A stretch of 26,505 bases of DNA from Bacillota bacterium. GTDB taxonomy: Bacteria; Bacillota; Bacilli; Paenibacillales; UBA4045. Shown here piece after piece: positions 13,876 through 22,683 of the stretch (position 1 is the first letter of the stretch; each line of letters starts with the position of its first letter). Under the pieces are notes generated by a model. It was not told the origin of the DNA and ran no database searches. It saw only the letters and a program-made list of their open reading frames with translations. The stretch is from positions 1 to 26,505 of the forward strand of contig JAEZQY010000023.1 of the NCBI GenBank assembly GCA_023441055.1, read 5' to 3'. Position numbers and translations under genes: made by a program.

Positions 13876-14799
13876 TTAATTGGAGTAGGTCTCGCGATAA
13901 GCCAGCGGTGTCATGCCAAGCCGTCGCTTGAACACTTGATGCAGGTAATTGCTGTTGGCATAGCCATGCTGTCGAGCGATCACTTCCACGGTCTCCGTAG
14001 ACTGAATCAGTGCCTCGCATATTTTCTTAATCCGAATATCCTCGAGATAGCGGCTGAATGATCCAACTCCATACAGCTGGAGGATCCGTTGCAGTTGTCG
14101 GACACTGATATGCAGAATGTCCGCTACCTCTTGTAATGTGATTGGCATGGCATAATTGTCATGCATATACTGCTTGGCCAGTTGCAATCGATGTGCCTGC
14201 ACATCTCTGGAGGGCAACGATTGGGCACGTTCCTTATCTGTCACAGCTTGAGCCGCTCGCATAAGAATTTGAATGCAGGCCTGGCGGATCGTCGTATAAG
14301 GCCCGATCTCCTCTGAGCATGCTGCTTGATAAGCGACCAGGAAGCAGCTCATGGCATCATGCAGATCCAGGAAGAGACGGGGCGGCATATGGCGCAAGAT
14401 CGACACACATTGCTCCGCCTCCAGCCGTTCCCATTGCTCCCCCCATTCCGCCGACGACGGCGGGAGATCGACGATCTCGACATGCAGACAGAGCTCGTCA
14501 GAGCCGTCACGGGGATCGATCTCCTGACGATGAAGCAATTCAGGTCCAGTGAGATAGAACATCCCGGCATTGAATCTATACGTCTGGTCCTCCAGGTACA
14601 CCGTACCTTTACCTCTGGAGATAAAGTGAAATTCAAACTCAGAATGCTTATGATAAGGAACTACATGCCCCGCAGGAAAGGCTGCTAGGTGCCATTTTAA
14701 CACGCGAATGCCATAATCCCCCCATCGAAACTGCAGCTCCAGCCGTTCAAGCGCATCGGGCTTCGCCCGCATGGCTGAATAAGGATTAGGATAACTCAT
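13876..14799 (-). CDS. AraC-family regulator with cupin sensor domain
   Basis: A 307-residue protein. The N-terminal cupin-like sensor carries VVPYHKHSEFEFHFISRGKGTVYLEDQTYRFNAGMFYLTGPELLHRQEID, and the C-terminal ~100 residues are the double helix-turn-helix: LQLAKQYMHDNYAMPITLQEVADILHISVRQLQRIL, then VEVIARQHGYANSNYLHQVFKRRLGMTPLAYRETY. It binds DNA and senses a small molecule, typically a sugar. Its ATG overlaps the stop of the Gfo/Idh/MocA gene (ATGA), so the two are translationally coupled and likely share a pathway. A GAGG motif is only one base from the ATG, which fits coupling rather than independent initiation. Confidence 0.93.
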   Translation of the reverse strand: MSYPNPYSAMRAKPDALERLELQFRWGDYGIRVLKWHLAAFPAGHVVPYHKHSEFEFHFISRGKGTVYLEDQTYRFNAGMFYLTGPELLHRQEIDPRDGSDELCLHVEIVDLPPSSAEWGEQWERLEAEQCVSILRHMPPRLFLDLHDAMSCFLVAYQAACSEEIGPYTTIRQACIQILMRAAQAVTDKERAQSLPSRDVQAHRLQLAKQYMHDNYAMPITLQEVADILHISVRQLQRILQLYGVGSFSRYLEDIRIKKICEALIQSTETVEVIARQHGYANSNYLHQVFKRRLGMTPLAYRETYSN

Positions 14800-15788
14800 G
14801 CCTCATTATTATTAATTTGCACGACCCGCTTCTCTGCCACTGAGAGGTTGGAGGCCTCCATCAGAATCGTCAGGTCGCGCGCCAGCCCGATATTCTCCTC
14901 TGCCTTCGTTCCCGATTGAATATGATTCACCCACTGCTCGAATGCCGAAATTCGCTCTTCCGGTAGTGGCACTTCCACCCATTGCGTCGCATCCGCCGCA
15001 TTGCTCCGCAGCAGCAGCTTACTCTCGGGCGTCCCGTACAAGAGTGTGCCTTCAGTACCATGCAGTTCAATTGTGAATGGCGAATGACTGTTCACGAACC
15101 CCGCTTCCACAATACCGATTCTGCCATTCTCGCCGCTGAGCAGTACCGCTGCATTATCCTCCACTTCCTTGCCTGTCACGTAGCCATAGGTTGCGCTGAC
15201 CGCTTCCGGCATACCCATGAATAGACGGGTTAGATACATCGGATGACAGCCTAGATCAATCAACGCGCCGCCGCCGCATTGCTCCAAATTATAGAAGTGC
15301 TGAGGAAGCCAATCCGCAATCGCGCCGTTATGCGACAGTCGCGCACGAACTAGCGTTAACTCCCCGAGTGTACCCTCGCTTAGAATACGCTGAATGGCTA
15401 GTGTATAGGGATGGTTAAGCCGAGGAAGCGATACGGTCAATGTCACGCCCGCCGCTTCAACCGCCGCAAGAATGTCGTCAACCTCATGAAGCGTCGGGGC
15501 AATAACCTTCTCGGTGAAGATATGCTTACCTGCACGAGCAGCCTGCACCATCACATCTCGATGCATATTCGTCGGCGTGTCCACCACAACTGCATCGATA
15601 TCCGTCCGTGCTAACAGCTCACTTAATTGACTATAATAAGGCACACCAAGTTCATCCGCAGCTTGCTGACCTCGCTCAGGAAGCTCGTCCCAAACAGCCG
15701 CCAACTCCACATCTGGATGCGCAAGAGCCTGCTTCGTATAATCCCAAGCATGGACATGCCAATAGCTTAACATCGCAACTCTAATCAT
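14796..15788 (-). CDS. Gfo/Idh/MocA-family oxidoreductase with unusual N-terminal motif
   Basis: A 330-residue NAD(P)-dependent sugar or polyol dehydrogenase-like protein. The family features are FTEKVIAPTL (the EKP-type motif, Lys94, with Val in place of Pro), the C-terminal substrate domain and GGGALIDLGCHPMYLTRLF (Asp178, His182). The N-terminal Rossmann glycine motif is not the usual GxGxxG; it reads MLSYWHVHAWDY, as in an uncharacterised subgroup of the family, so cofactor binding may differ. The ATG has AGGAGG eight bases upstream. It is followed by the overlapping AraC gene and is divergent from a second Gfo/Idh/MocA gene. The substrate is unknown. Confidence 0.92.
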   Translation of the reverse strand: MIRVAMLSYWHVHAWDYTKQALAHPDVELAAVWDELPERGQQAADELGVPYYSQLSELLARTDIDAVVVDTPTNMHRDVMVQAARAGKHIFTEKVIAPTLHEVDDILAAVEAAGVTLTVSLPRLNHPYTLAIQRILSEGTLGELTLVRARLSHNGAIADWLPQHFYNLEQCGGGALIDLGCHPMYLTRLFMGMPEAVSATYGYVTGKEVEDNAAVLLSGENGRIGIVEAGFVNSHSPFTIELHGTEGTLLYGTPESKLLLRSNAADATQWVEVPLPEERISAFEQWVNHIQSGTKAEENIGLARDLTILMEASNLSVAEKRVVQINNNEA

Positions 15789-15829
15789 AGGTTATTCCTC
15801 CTAGTTAATGAATGGACTATAACTTTAAT

Positions 15830-15842
15830 ATTATGACATAAT
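15830..15842. promoter_or_regulatory. Palindrome in the divergent Gfo/Idh intergenic region
   Basis: ATTATG-A-CATAAT is a perfect inverted repeat, 42 bases upstream of the 14796-15788 gene, in AT-rich sequence that also holds possible -10 boxes. It is a candidate operator. For the plus-strand gene a TATAAT lies at 15898-15903 with a poor -35. Confidence 0.4.
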
Positions 15843-15992
15843 TATAATGTAACATAGCAGGAATGCATTTATAACTGCAATTTCGAGACATTCGGGGTAT
15901 AATTTCACGTCATCTTATTGACTTGGCGCAGTCAGCATCTCTACTATTAAGCTAAGATTACATCCTATCTAATGATTATGGAGGTCTGACTA

Positions 15993-17075
15993 ATGGGACA
16001 GTTAGTAAAGGTGGCTATTATCGGCTGCGGCGGGATTGCGAACGGCAAGCATATGCCAGCCCTGCAGCGCAATAAACAGGTCGAGATTGTAGCATTCTGT
16101 GACATTATTGAAGAACGCGCAATGAAGGCCGCTGAGCAGTACGGCACATCGGATGCCAAGACGTACACGGACTTCCGCGAATTATTGAAGGATGGCGACA
16201 TAGACATCGTGCATGTATGCACACCGAATGATTCTCACGCGGTCATCTCCATCAGCGCATTGGAGTCGGGTAAGCACGTTATGTGCGAGAAACCGATGGC
16301 CAAGACGGCTGCAGAGGCTAGAGCAATGCTGGAGGCCTCGCGCCGTACAGGCAAGAAGCTCACTATCGGCTACAACAATCGCTTCCGTCCGGATAGCCTA
16401 GCGTTGAAGAACGTATGCGAATCCGGTGAGCTAGGCGACATCTATTACGCGAAGGCGCATGCCATTCGACGCCGCGCCGTACCGACTTGGGGCGTATTCC
16501 TCGACGAGGAGAAGCAAGGCGGCGGCCCGCTCATCGATATCGGCACGCATGCGCTCGATCTGACACTCTGGATGATGGATAATTATAAGCCGGTATCCGT
16601 TACAGGATCGGTGTATCATAAGCTGGGCCATCGCGAAAATGCAGCCAACGCATGGGGCCCGTGGGACCCTGCTAAGTTTACGGTTGAAGATTCGGCCATG
16701 GGCTTCATCAAGATGGAGAACGGCGCCACGATTGTGCTGGAATCCAGCTGGGCATTGAACTCGCTCGAGGTTGACGAGGCGAAGTGTACGCTATGCGGTA
16801 CAGAAGGCGGAGCAGATATGAAGGACGGGCTTCGCATTAACGGCGAATCGAACAGCCGATTATTCGTCAAGGAGATTGATCTGAGTGCCGGCGGGGTAGC
16901 CTTCTATGAGGGCGCATCTCAGCGTGACATTGATGTCGAATGCGCAGCATGGATTGACGCCGTCAAGCATGACCGTGAGCTCGTTGTAAAGCCTGAGCAA
17001 GCGCTCGTGGTCACCGAAATTCTCGAGGCGATCTATGAATCCGCCAAGACAGGCAAGACGGTTTACTTCGATTAA
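15993..17075 (+). CDS. Gfo/Idh/MocA-family oxidoreductase
   Basis: A 360-residue NAD(P)-dependent dehydrogenase. The Rossmann motif is VAIIGCGGIANGKHMPAL (GxGxxA, residues 11-16), followed by IVHVCTPNDSHAVISISALESGKHVMCEKPMA (EKP at 99-101) and the catalytic region GGGPLIDIGTHALDLTLWMM (Asp182, His186, Asp189), with C-terminal VVTEILEAIYESAKTGKTVYFD. Members oxidise sugars, inositols or their phosphates; the substrate is not clear. The ATG is preceded by GGAGG eight bases upstream. It is divergent from the Gfo/Idh-AraC pair, so that AraC could control it. It ends nine bases before the convergent DUF2277 gene, and no terminator hairpin is visible. Confidence 0.95.
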   Translation: MGQLVKVAIIGCGGIANGKHMPALQRNKQVEIVAFCDIIEERAMKAAEQYGTSDAKTYTDFRELLKDGDIDIVHVCTPNDSHAVISISALESGKHVMCEKPMAKTAAEARAMLEASRRTGKKLTIGYNNRFRPDSLALKNVCESGELGDIYYAKAHAIRRRAVPTWGVFLDEEKQGGGPLIDIGTHALDLTLWMMDNYKPVSVTGSVYHKLGHRENAANAWGPWDPAKFTVEDSAMGFIKMENGATIVLESSWALNSLEVDEAKCTLCGTEGGADMKDGLRINGESNSRLFVKEIDLSAGGVAFYEGASQRDIDVECAAWIDAVKHDRELVVKPEQALVVTEILEAIYESAKTGKTVYFD

Positions 17076-17084
17076 TCTACATCA

Positions 17085-17372
17085 CTAATCTTCATCCGTA
17101 ATAGCTTGACCGAATCGCTTCTTAGCCCTCGCGCGAGCCCGCTCGATCTCCACTTCACGATTGCGCGGCTCCGCGTGGGTTACCAGCGATTCAAGCAGTC
17201 GCTTCGAGACCAACGCCACCTCTTCAATCGCGCGCTGGAACGCTTCTTCATTCGCTCGGGAAGGCGCGTTGAAGCCGGACAGCTTCCTCACATACTGCAT
17301 CGCAGCGGCCCGAATCTCGTAATCTGTCGCAGGCGGATCGAAATTATACAAGGTCTTGATATTCCGACACAT
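17085..17372 (-). CDS. DUF2277 family protein
   Basis: A 95-residue conserved protein starting MCRNIKTLYNFDPPATDYEIRAAAMQYVRKLSGFNAPSRANE, the DUF2277 signature, followed by a helix with VALVSKRLLESLVTHAEPRNREVE and a charged C-terminus. The length is normal for the family. The N-terminal Cys-Arg-Asn-Ile and the helical fold are conserved, but no biochemical function is known to me. The ATG has GAGGGAG nine bases upstream. It stands alone between convergent Gfo/Idh and the beta-CASP gene (79-base gap). Confidence 0.92.
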   Translation of the reverse strand: MCRNIKTLYNFDPPATDYEIRAAAMQYVRKLSGFNAPSRANEEAFQRAIEEVALVSKRLLESLVTHAEPRNREVEIERARARAKKRFGQAITDED

Positions 17373-17451
17373 TGCTCGTCACTCCCTCTGACAATTCTCA
17401 TATGTGTCATTATTCATCAGCCTAGAAGAAATTGCAACGTCAAAGTGAGGA

Positions 17452-18738
17452 TTACACTTTGATACGCTCCCCCGCCGATAAGGCCTTCATTCCTGTGAAT
17501 CCCAGAGTAGACAGCCGATCAATTAACGATTCTGTATTCTCCTTATCAGCGTGCACCAACAGTGTCTGCCTCGGTCGAATAACCTCCAGCATACGCACCA
17601 CATCGGGGAGCCCTTGATGAATCTTGTAATGGAATCGCATGACCTCGCATCGCTCCGAACCGCGCTTCGCCCGCTGCCAAACCTCTGCTCCGTAGCTTCC
17701 CTCATAGAGATGACCTGTGAACAGCAGTGCATGTTGGGGTTGTTGGGACAGATGATAGTAGTATGCTCGTGCAATAGACGTCTGCAGCATACCGTCGGGT
17801 ACGAATATAATCGATGGCGGTCCTGCAAGTGCCGCAGCCCGATTCGCATCCGTTCGCGCAATAGTTACATTGCGATTAAGGGCTTGCCGCATCCGAGCTA
17901 ACGCATCCGGCCATAACCAGTCGGTGTATTCGTCTAAATCTTCGAAGCCCTGCAGCAACAAGGATTCGCAGACGATTGATGCATCAGGAATCGCCTCCGA
18001 GAGAAGGGTTAGCAACTCCTGTCCACGTCCGAATATCGGTACCGGCATTAATACATGCCCAAGACGGCTCAGCGTACGCCGAACTGCAGCTATCAATCGA
18101 TCAACTTCCTCAGCCTGAACTTCTGTTCGGGCGCCATACGCTGACTCGATGATTGCTAGGTCAAGATAGGCGTCATGGAGGTTCGGCATACTCGCACGCA
18201 GCAAGATAGACTCACTGGAGTAATCTCCGGAATAGAATAGTCGTTTACCACTTATTCGGAACATGAACCACACTGAACCCGGCAGATGTCCGCTTGGACC
18301 CCAGCAGGCTTCGACACCTGGAGCCGCTTGAAACCATTCACCCGCAGCAGACTCCTCTTCCAGACAGCGATATCGAATCTGATCCACATCCTTGTCTTCA
18401 TAGGGTAGCTTCACTCCTAACGCTAGTACATGTTCACGCCATAATCGGAAGTACACAGGAAGCTGCCCTATGGTTGCCCTGGTCGTCCAAACCTCACCTC
18501 TATATCCCTGTTGATAGAGCAGCGGAAGTCCCATGGAATGATCCTCATGCGCATGGGATAAGAACACGGCGGTCAGCTCAGGAATCCGCTTGGGATCAAG
18601 CAATGGATATTCGCCCGTACCTGTCTTCTTCACGCCGCAATCCAGCAGGATCGATGCTCCGCCGCTTGCCACATGATAGCAGGACCGACCATGCTCCCCC
18701 GCACCTCCCCATACCGTAGCGGTTAACACTCGCTTCAC
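17452..18738 (-). CDS. Beta-CASP metallo-beta-lactamase-fold hydrolase
   Basis: A 428-residue MBL-fold protein. Metal-site motifs are SHAHEDH (His62, His64, Asp66, His67), SGHLPGS (His150) and YSGDYS (Asp171). A long insertion (~190-370) carries beta-CASP features such as the acidic strand IIESAYGA and VLMPVPIFGRGQELL, then RFHYKIHQG and the C-terminal LVHADKENTESL. This architecture is that of RNA/DNA-processing beta-CASP enzymes (RNase J, CPSF73-like), not the shorter phosphodiesterase PhnP. The ATG overlaps the stop of the fused permease gene by four bases, so it is the last gene of the ABC operon. What a nuclease-like protein does beside a transporter is unclear: hydrolysis of an imported phosphoester is one idea, a housekeeping RNA role another. 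Confidence 0.88.
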   Translation of the reverse strand: MKRVLTATVWGGAGEHGRSCYHVASGGASILLDCGVKKTGTGEYPLLDPKRIPELTAVFLSHAHEDHSMGLPLLYQQGYRGEVWTTRATIGQLPVYFRLWREHVLALGVKLPYEDKDVDQIRYRCLEEESAAGEWFQAAPGVEACWGPSGHLPGSVWFMFRISGKRLFYSGDYSSESILLRASMPNLHDAYLDLAIIESAYGARTEVQAEEVDRLIAAVRRTLSRLGHVLMPVPIFGRGQELLTLLSEAIPDASIVCESLLLQGFEDLDEYTDWLWPDALARMRQALNRNVTIARTDANRAAALAGPPSIIFVPDGMLQTSIARAYYYHLSQQPQHALLFTGHLYEGSYGAEVWQRAKRGSERCEVMRFHYKIHQGLPDVVRMLEVIRPRQTLLVHADKENTESLIDRLSTLGFTGMKALSAGERIKV

Positions 18739-20399
18739 TTCCTGTCTGCGCTAAGATGATTCGTAGCCATGAGAATGATCGTCGTTAAACATACAGATAC
18801 GACTGCCATCGCCATTCCCATAGCGACTTCGCCTTGCTCGAATTGAGAGAAAATATACGTTGCTGATACATGCATGGAGGGAGGCAAGATCATGAGCGAA
18901 GCTACAAGCTCACGAACGGATATGGTAAAGGTCATCATCCAGCCCGCTACTATGCTGGGCACGAGCAGCGGCAAGATCACTCTGCGCAAGGTGTACCATG
19001 CGGTGCCACCGAATACACGACCTGCCTGCATGAGCGAAGGATCGATCTGGCTTAAACCGGACTTCACGTTCTGAACGGTATATGGCAGGAAGAGCACTAC
19101 ATAGGTCAGCACAACCATGCCATATGTATTATAGAGCGGGATCCGCATCCACGGCGCATTCCATAGCAGGATCAGCCCGACGACAATCACGATGCCAGGC
19201 ACTGTATTGGGCAACAGACTGAACACATCTACAAGACGTTGTCCAATCCTGGCGGATCGACGAATCTGAAAGGCGAAGAACGTACCTAAGACAGCGGCAA
19301 TCGTTGCTGCGAATAGTGCTAAACCCATGCTATTCAGCAGCGCCTTCAATCCGGGAGATCCCCAGCTTAATAGCGCGCCATAGTGTGACAAGGTATAATT
19401 CCCCCACGCCAATCCGTCGCCGCGCAGCTTCTGCAGGGAAGCGATAATAATCGAGAAGTACGGTACACCAATGGATGCTGCCAAGAGCACGCTGATGTAT
19501 AACCGGGCGAGCGCCCTCTTCCAGCTTGTCAACTGAATCGGCGATTGCCGCAAGCCCTTGCCCCCGAGTGTCTGGTAATGGTATCTCGTCGTTATGACGT
19601 TCTGCAAATACCAGAACACGATGCAAGCCGTTAGCAGCACGGAAGCGAGCGCAGTTGCCTTACCGAAGTCGATCGGCCAACTGGACGTGTATCTGTGAAT
19701 CTCTGTCGTCAGCACATAATAACCGATCCTTCGTCCGAATGTTGCCGGTGTCCCGAATTCCGCAATGGTCTTGACGAATACCAGCAGCGCCCCCATCGCG
19801 TAGCTTCCTAGGAGCAGCGGAGCTACAATTCTGCGCAAGCGGTATAAGAAGGCAGCACCATGCACGGCTCCCGCCTCTTCATATCCAGCGCCAATCCGTA
19901 CTAATGCATTGCGTATGATCAGATATAAGAACGGGAACAGATGCAGGCTCATGATGACGACCATACCGAATAAGCTGTAGAAATACGGCGTCACCGCTTG
20001 AGTCCAAGGAACCAGCTGCTCTAGAAAACCGCGCTTCTGCATAAACAGCATCCAGCCCATGGAACCAATATAGGGAGGAGTCATGAATGGAATAAGCAGG
20101 ACAACATCCAGCCACTTGTGCTTGCCAATATCCGTCTTAGCCGCTAAGAAGGCTATGGGGAAAGCCAGCAGTGACGTTCCTAACACCACCAAGAAGCCTA
20201 GCCACAGCGAATTGATCAGAACGGTGCTCAGCTCCGCATCCAGTATGACCCTAAGTGGCATCTCTAGATCCCAAACGCCATCTTGATACACGCTGCTAAG
20301 TAAGATCAGGAAGAGAGGAGCGACAACCAGCATCGTCAAGATGATGATTGCCAGCATCACTCCCCCTTGTTTCGTAACCCTATGTGTTAAACGTTGCAT
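18735..20399 (-). CDS. Fused double permease of a ferric-iron/phosphonate-type ABC importer
   Basis: A 554-residue membrane protein with about twelve hydrophobic segments in two homologous halves. Each half has its own permease loop: GYEEAGAVHGAAFLYRLRRIVAPLL near 175-200 and DPSLMQAGRVFGGTAWYTLRRVILPLLVP near 460-490. Fused double permeases of this kind occur in FbpB/AfuB, ThiP and PhnU/PhnV-like systems. It should form the whole channel and dock with the ATPase encoded two genes upstream. A TTG at 20411 opens the frame, but the ATG at 20399 has GGAG six bases upstream and is preferred. It lies 18 bases after the binding-protein gene and overlaps the beta-CASP gene. Confidence 0.93.
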   Translation of the reverse strand: MQRLTHRVTKQGGVMLAIIILTMLVVAPLFLILLSSVYQDGVWDLEMPLRVILDAELSTVLINSLWLGFLVVLGTSLLAFPIAFLAAKTDIGKHKWLDVVLLIPFMTPPYIGSMGWMLFMQKRGFLEQLVPWTQAVTPYFYSLFGMVVIMSLHLFPFLYLIIRNALVRIGAGYEEAGAVHGAAFLYRLRRIVAPLLLGSYAMGALLVFVKTIAEFGTPATFGRRIGYYVLTTEIHRYTSSWPIDFGKATALASVLLTACIVFWYLQNVITTRYHYQTLGGKGLRQSPIQLTSWKRALARLYISVLLAASIGVPYFSIIIASLQKLRGDGLAWGNYTLSHYGALLSWGSPGLKALLNSMGLALFAATIAAVLGTFFAFQIRRSARIGQRLVDVFSLLPNTVPGIVIVVGLILLWNAPWMRIPLYNTYGMVVLTYVVLFLPYTVQNVKSGLSQIDPSLMQAGRVFGGTAWYTLRRVILPLLVPSIVAGWMMTFTISVRELVASLMILPPSMHVSATYIFSQFEQGEVAMGMAMAVVSVCLTTIILMATNHLSADRK

Positions 20400-20417
20400 A
20401 AGAATCTCCAAGTATCT

Positions 20418-21548
20418 TTATTTGAAAATGCCCATGAACTGATTCGTAATCTCTTCTCCGTTATCCATCATCCAAGTCCAGTCGTATTGAAGCAGCTTAA
20501 TATCCGCTGCCTCTGCGCGATCCTTGGCCGGAATATCTGTGCGACCTGGCAGCAAGTACGCATTGGCTACATGCTGCTGCGCCTCATCGGACAGCAAGTA
20601 ATCGATGAATAACCGCGCATTGTCTAGATTCGGGGATTCCTTCATAATCATCGCCGGACGCGGGTTAATAACCGTACCGCTCTCTGGATATAGAATATCG
20701 ACAGGCTCACCCTTTGCCTTGGCACTATAAGCCATATAATCTACTCCTGCCAGAACGGCACTCTTCGCACCGGTAATGACCGGGTCCAGCGCTTCCTTGT
20801 TCGCGCCAGCCATAGCTACGCCATTCTGCTTCAGCGCCTCGAACATCGACCACCCATCTTCACCCTTCTCATTCAGATAGCCTGAGATGAAGTCGAGCGC
20901 GGAGCCGGACAGCGTCGGATCAGGAATGTTGACCGCATCCTTCCACTGCGCATCAGCTAGATCCGACCAATCCGCTGGAGGCGCACTTACCAGCTTCGTG
21001 TTATAGGCAATGCCTAGCGCTGATGCGCTGTATCCGAATAAATGACGATCTGCGTCAATCCAGGTTCCATGCAGCAAGTCCGCATTGCTCGCGCTGGGGT
21101 AGCTCTGTGTCCATCCATTCTGCACCATCTCCATGCCTGATGGCCACGATGCAAGAACGACAATATCCGCTAACGGATTGCTCTTCTCCGCTTCTAATCG
21201 CGCCAGAACCTTGCCCGTTGTCCCTTGAAACTGCTCCACCTTCACACCCGTCTCAGCTTCGAAGCCAGCCAGGATAGCGTCTGCTAAGCCAGCAGGGCCG
21301 GCTGTGTACACTACGACTTTACCGCTAGGATTACTAGGTTCTTCCTTGGACTTACTAGCCTCTTCCTTGGGTTCACTCGCTTCTTGCTTGGGCTGTGCGG
21401 CAGGCGCAGCTGTGACCTTCTGGTCTGATTGTGCTGCTTGTTCGACTGGCTGATTATTCCCGCCGCAAGCAGCCACCAGTATCACCATCACAATCAGAAC
21501 GATGAAGATTGCACTCCAAGTCTTGCTCTTACCTTTTGTTTTCAACAT
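20418..21548 (-). CDS. Solute-binding lipoprotein, ferric-iron/2-aminoethylphosphonate type
   Basis: A 376-residue binding protein. The signal peptide ends in the lipobox LVAAC (Cys28). A low-complexity linker rich in Lys, Glu, Ser and Pro (about 45-72, short repeats of the KEEASKSKEE type) tethers the domain to the membrane. The ligand domain follows: GKVVVYTAGPAGLADAILAGFEAETGVKVEQFQGTTGKVLARLEAEK, ADIVVLASWPSGMEM, ALGIAYNTKLV, WSDLADAQWKDAVNIPDPTLSGSALDF, and VINPRPAMIMKESPNLDNARLFIDYLLSDEAQQ. This is the AfuA/PhnS-like class. The motifs do not separate iron from aminoethylphosphonate or other small organophosphates. The ATG has AGGAGG nine bases upstream, inside the last codons of the ATPase gene. 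Confidence 0.93.
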   Translation of the reverse strand: MLKTKGKSKTWSAIFIVLIVMVILVAACGGNNQPVEQAAQSDQKVTAAPAAQPKQEASEPKEEASKSKEEPSNPSGKVVVYTAGPAGLADAILAGFEAETGVKVEQFQGTTGKVLARLEAEKSNPLADIVVLASWPSGMEMVQNGWTQSYPSASNADLLHGTWIDADRHLFGYSASALGIAYNTKLVSAPPADWSDLADAQWKDAVNIPDPTLSGSALDFISGYLNEKGEDGWSMFEALKQNGVAMAGANKEALDPVITGAKSAVLAGVDYMAYSAKAKGEPVDILYPESGTVINPRPAMIMKESPNLDNARLFIDYLLSDEAQQHVANAYLLPGRTDIPAKDRAEAADIKLLQYDWTWMMDNGEEITNQFMGIFK

Positions 21549-21554
21549 GATTCA

Positions 21555-22532
21555 CTACCTCCTAATTTTATTAAAATAGTAGATATGCTGCGGAGATACG
21601 AATAATTGCATACGCTCCCCGATCACCAACCGTTCTGTGTGGTACGCCAACCACTTCTGATTATTCTCAAGCTCGAACAGCACCTCATAGCGCTCGCCGA
21701 TATAGCTGACTTGTTGGACAATCGCATGCCACGACTGACTGCTGGCATCCATCGGCGTAAACCGGACATGCTCGGGCCGCACCATCAACTCTTCCTTATC
21801 CATCCAGTTCGACTTGCCAACGAAGCGTGCCACATAGGGATGCGCTGGACGTTGATAGATGTCCTCCGGTGTCCCCTGCTGCATAATCCTTCCCTGCTGC
21901 ATGACCACGATCTGATCCGACATCGACATGGCTTCCGCCTGATCATGCGTGACATATACAGCGGTCAATTCGAAGGATCGAACCAGCGCCATCAACTCCT
22001 CGCGCATCTCCTCGCGCAGCAGCGCATCCAGCGCGCTTAGCGGCTCATCGAACAGAATAACCTTGGCGCCAATCGCAATGGCTCGGGCGAAAGCGACCCG
22101 CTGCTGCTGCCCGCCAGATAGCTGATTCGGATACCGATGCTCGAACCCTTCCAGCCGTACGGCCCGGATAGCCTCGGTCACACGCTCCCGGAGCTCACGC
22201 GTCTGTCTAGTCGCTCGAAGTCCGAAGGCTACGTTCTCGAATACCGTCAGATGAGGCCATAAGGCGAAGTCTTGGAAGACCATACCTAAGCTCCGTTTAT
22301 GTACAGGTTTAAATACCTTGCCAGGAAATGAGTACACACACTCATCTCCTAACTCGATCTCGCCGCCACTTGGCGTCTCCAAACCAGCGATTAATCGGAG
22401 CAGTGTTGTCTTGCCGCATCCGGATGGTCCCAGCAAGGTTGTCATCTGTCCGGAAGGAATATAAAGGTCGATCGGATGTAAGGCTTGTACGTCGCCGAAT
22501 AATTTAGAAACTTGCCGAAGTGTAATGTTCAT
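21555..22532 (-). CDS. ABC transporter ATPase (PotA/FbpC-like)
   Basis: A 325-residue ATPase with Walker A GPSGCGKT (35-42), Q-loop VFQDFALWPHLTV, signature LSGGQQQRVAFARA, Walker B VILFDEPLSALD and H-loop VYVTHDQAEAM. A C-terminal regulatory OB-type extension of ~90 residues begins near MVRPEHVRF. It powers import by the fused permease. It is the first gene of the four-gene operon; GGAAGGGAA precedes the ATG, and the gap to the binding-protein gene is six bases. It belongs to the same superfamily as MsmX, but its own operon partner is the fused permease, so it is not the obvious ATPase for the sugar transporter in this window. Confidence 0.95.
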   Translation of the reverse strand: MNITLRQVSKLFGDVQALHPIDLYIPSGQMTTLLGPSGCGKTTLLRLIAGLETPSGGEIELGDECVYSFPGKVFKPVHKRSLGMVFQDFALWPHLTVFENVAFGLRATRQTRELRERVTEAIRAVRLEGFEHRYPNQLSGGQQQRVAFARAIAIGAKVILFDEPLSALDALLREEMREELMALVRSFELTAVYVTHDQAEAMSMSDQIVVMQQGRIMQQGTPEDIYQRPAHPYVARFVGKSNWMDKEELMVRPEHVRFTPMDASSQSWHAIVQQVSYIGERYEVLFELENNQKWLAYHTERLVIGERMQLFVSPQHIYYFNKIRR

Positions 22533-22564
22533 GCGTTCCCTTCCTATCCCTCATGCTAGTTACC

Positions 22565-22633
22565 ATACTAATGTTCGAGCATCATCACAGTATTAGATGA
22601 ATGTAAGAAGGATAATAAAAATAATATTAGTAT
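22565..22633. promoter_or_regulatory. Inverted repeat pair between the ABC operon and lysR
   Basis: ATACTAAT (22565-22572) and its exact complement ATTAGTAT (22626-22633) lie 53 bases apart in the divergent intergenic region, with a related TATTAG in between (22591-22596). LysR-type regulators often bind such spaced sites. A TATAAT at 22658-22663 is close to the lysR ATG (22684). Confidence 0.35.
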
Positions 22634-22683
22634 CTATATGGAGTTGAATATTTTATCTATAATGGGGTGGAGGGGTGTGACTA

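Noticed and set aside
17452..18738. The MBL protein as PhnP, a phosphonate-pathway phosphodiesterase.
   Set aside because: It is much longer than PhnP and has the beta-CASP insertion and C-terminal His motifs of nuclease-type proteins.
21300..21420. The repetitive Lys/Glu/Ser/Pro stretch in the second binding lipoprotein as a mobile repeat.
   Set aside because: It is an ordinary lipoprotein linker; the DNA repeats are short and imperfect.
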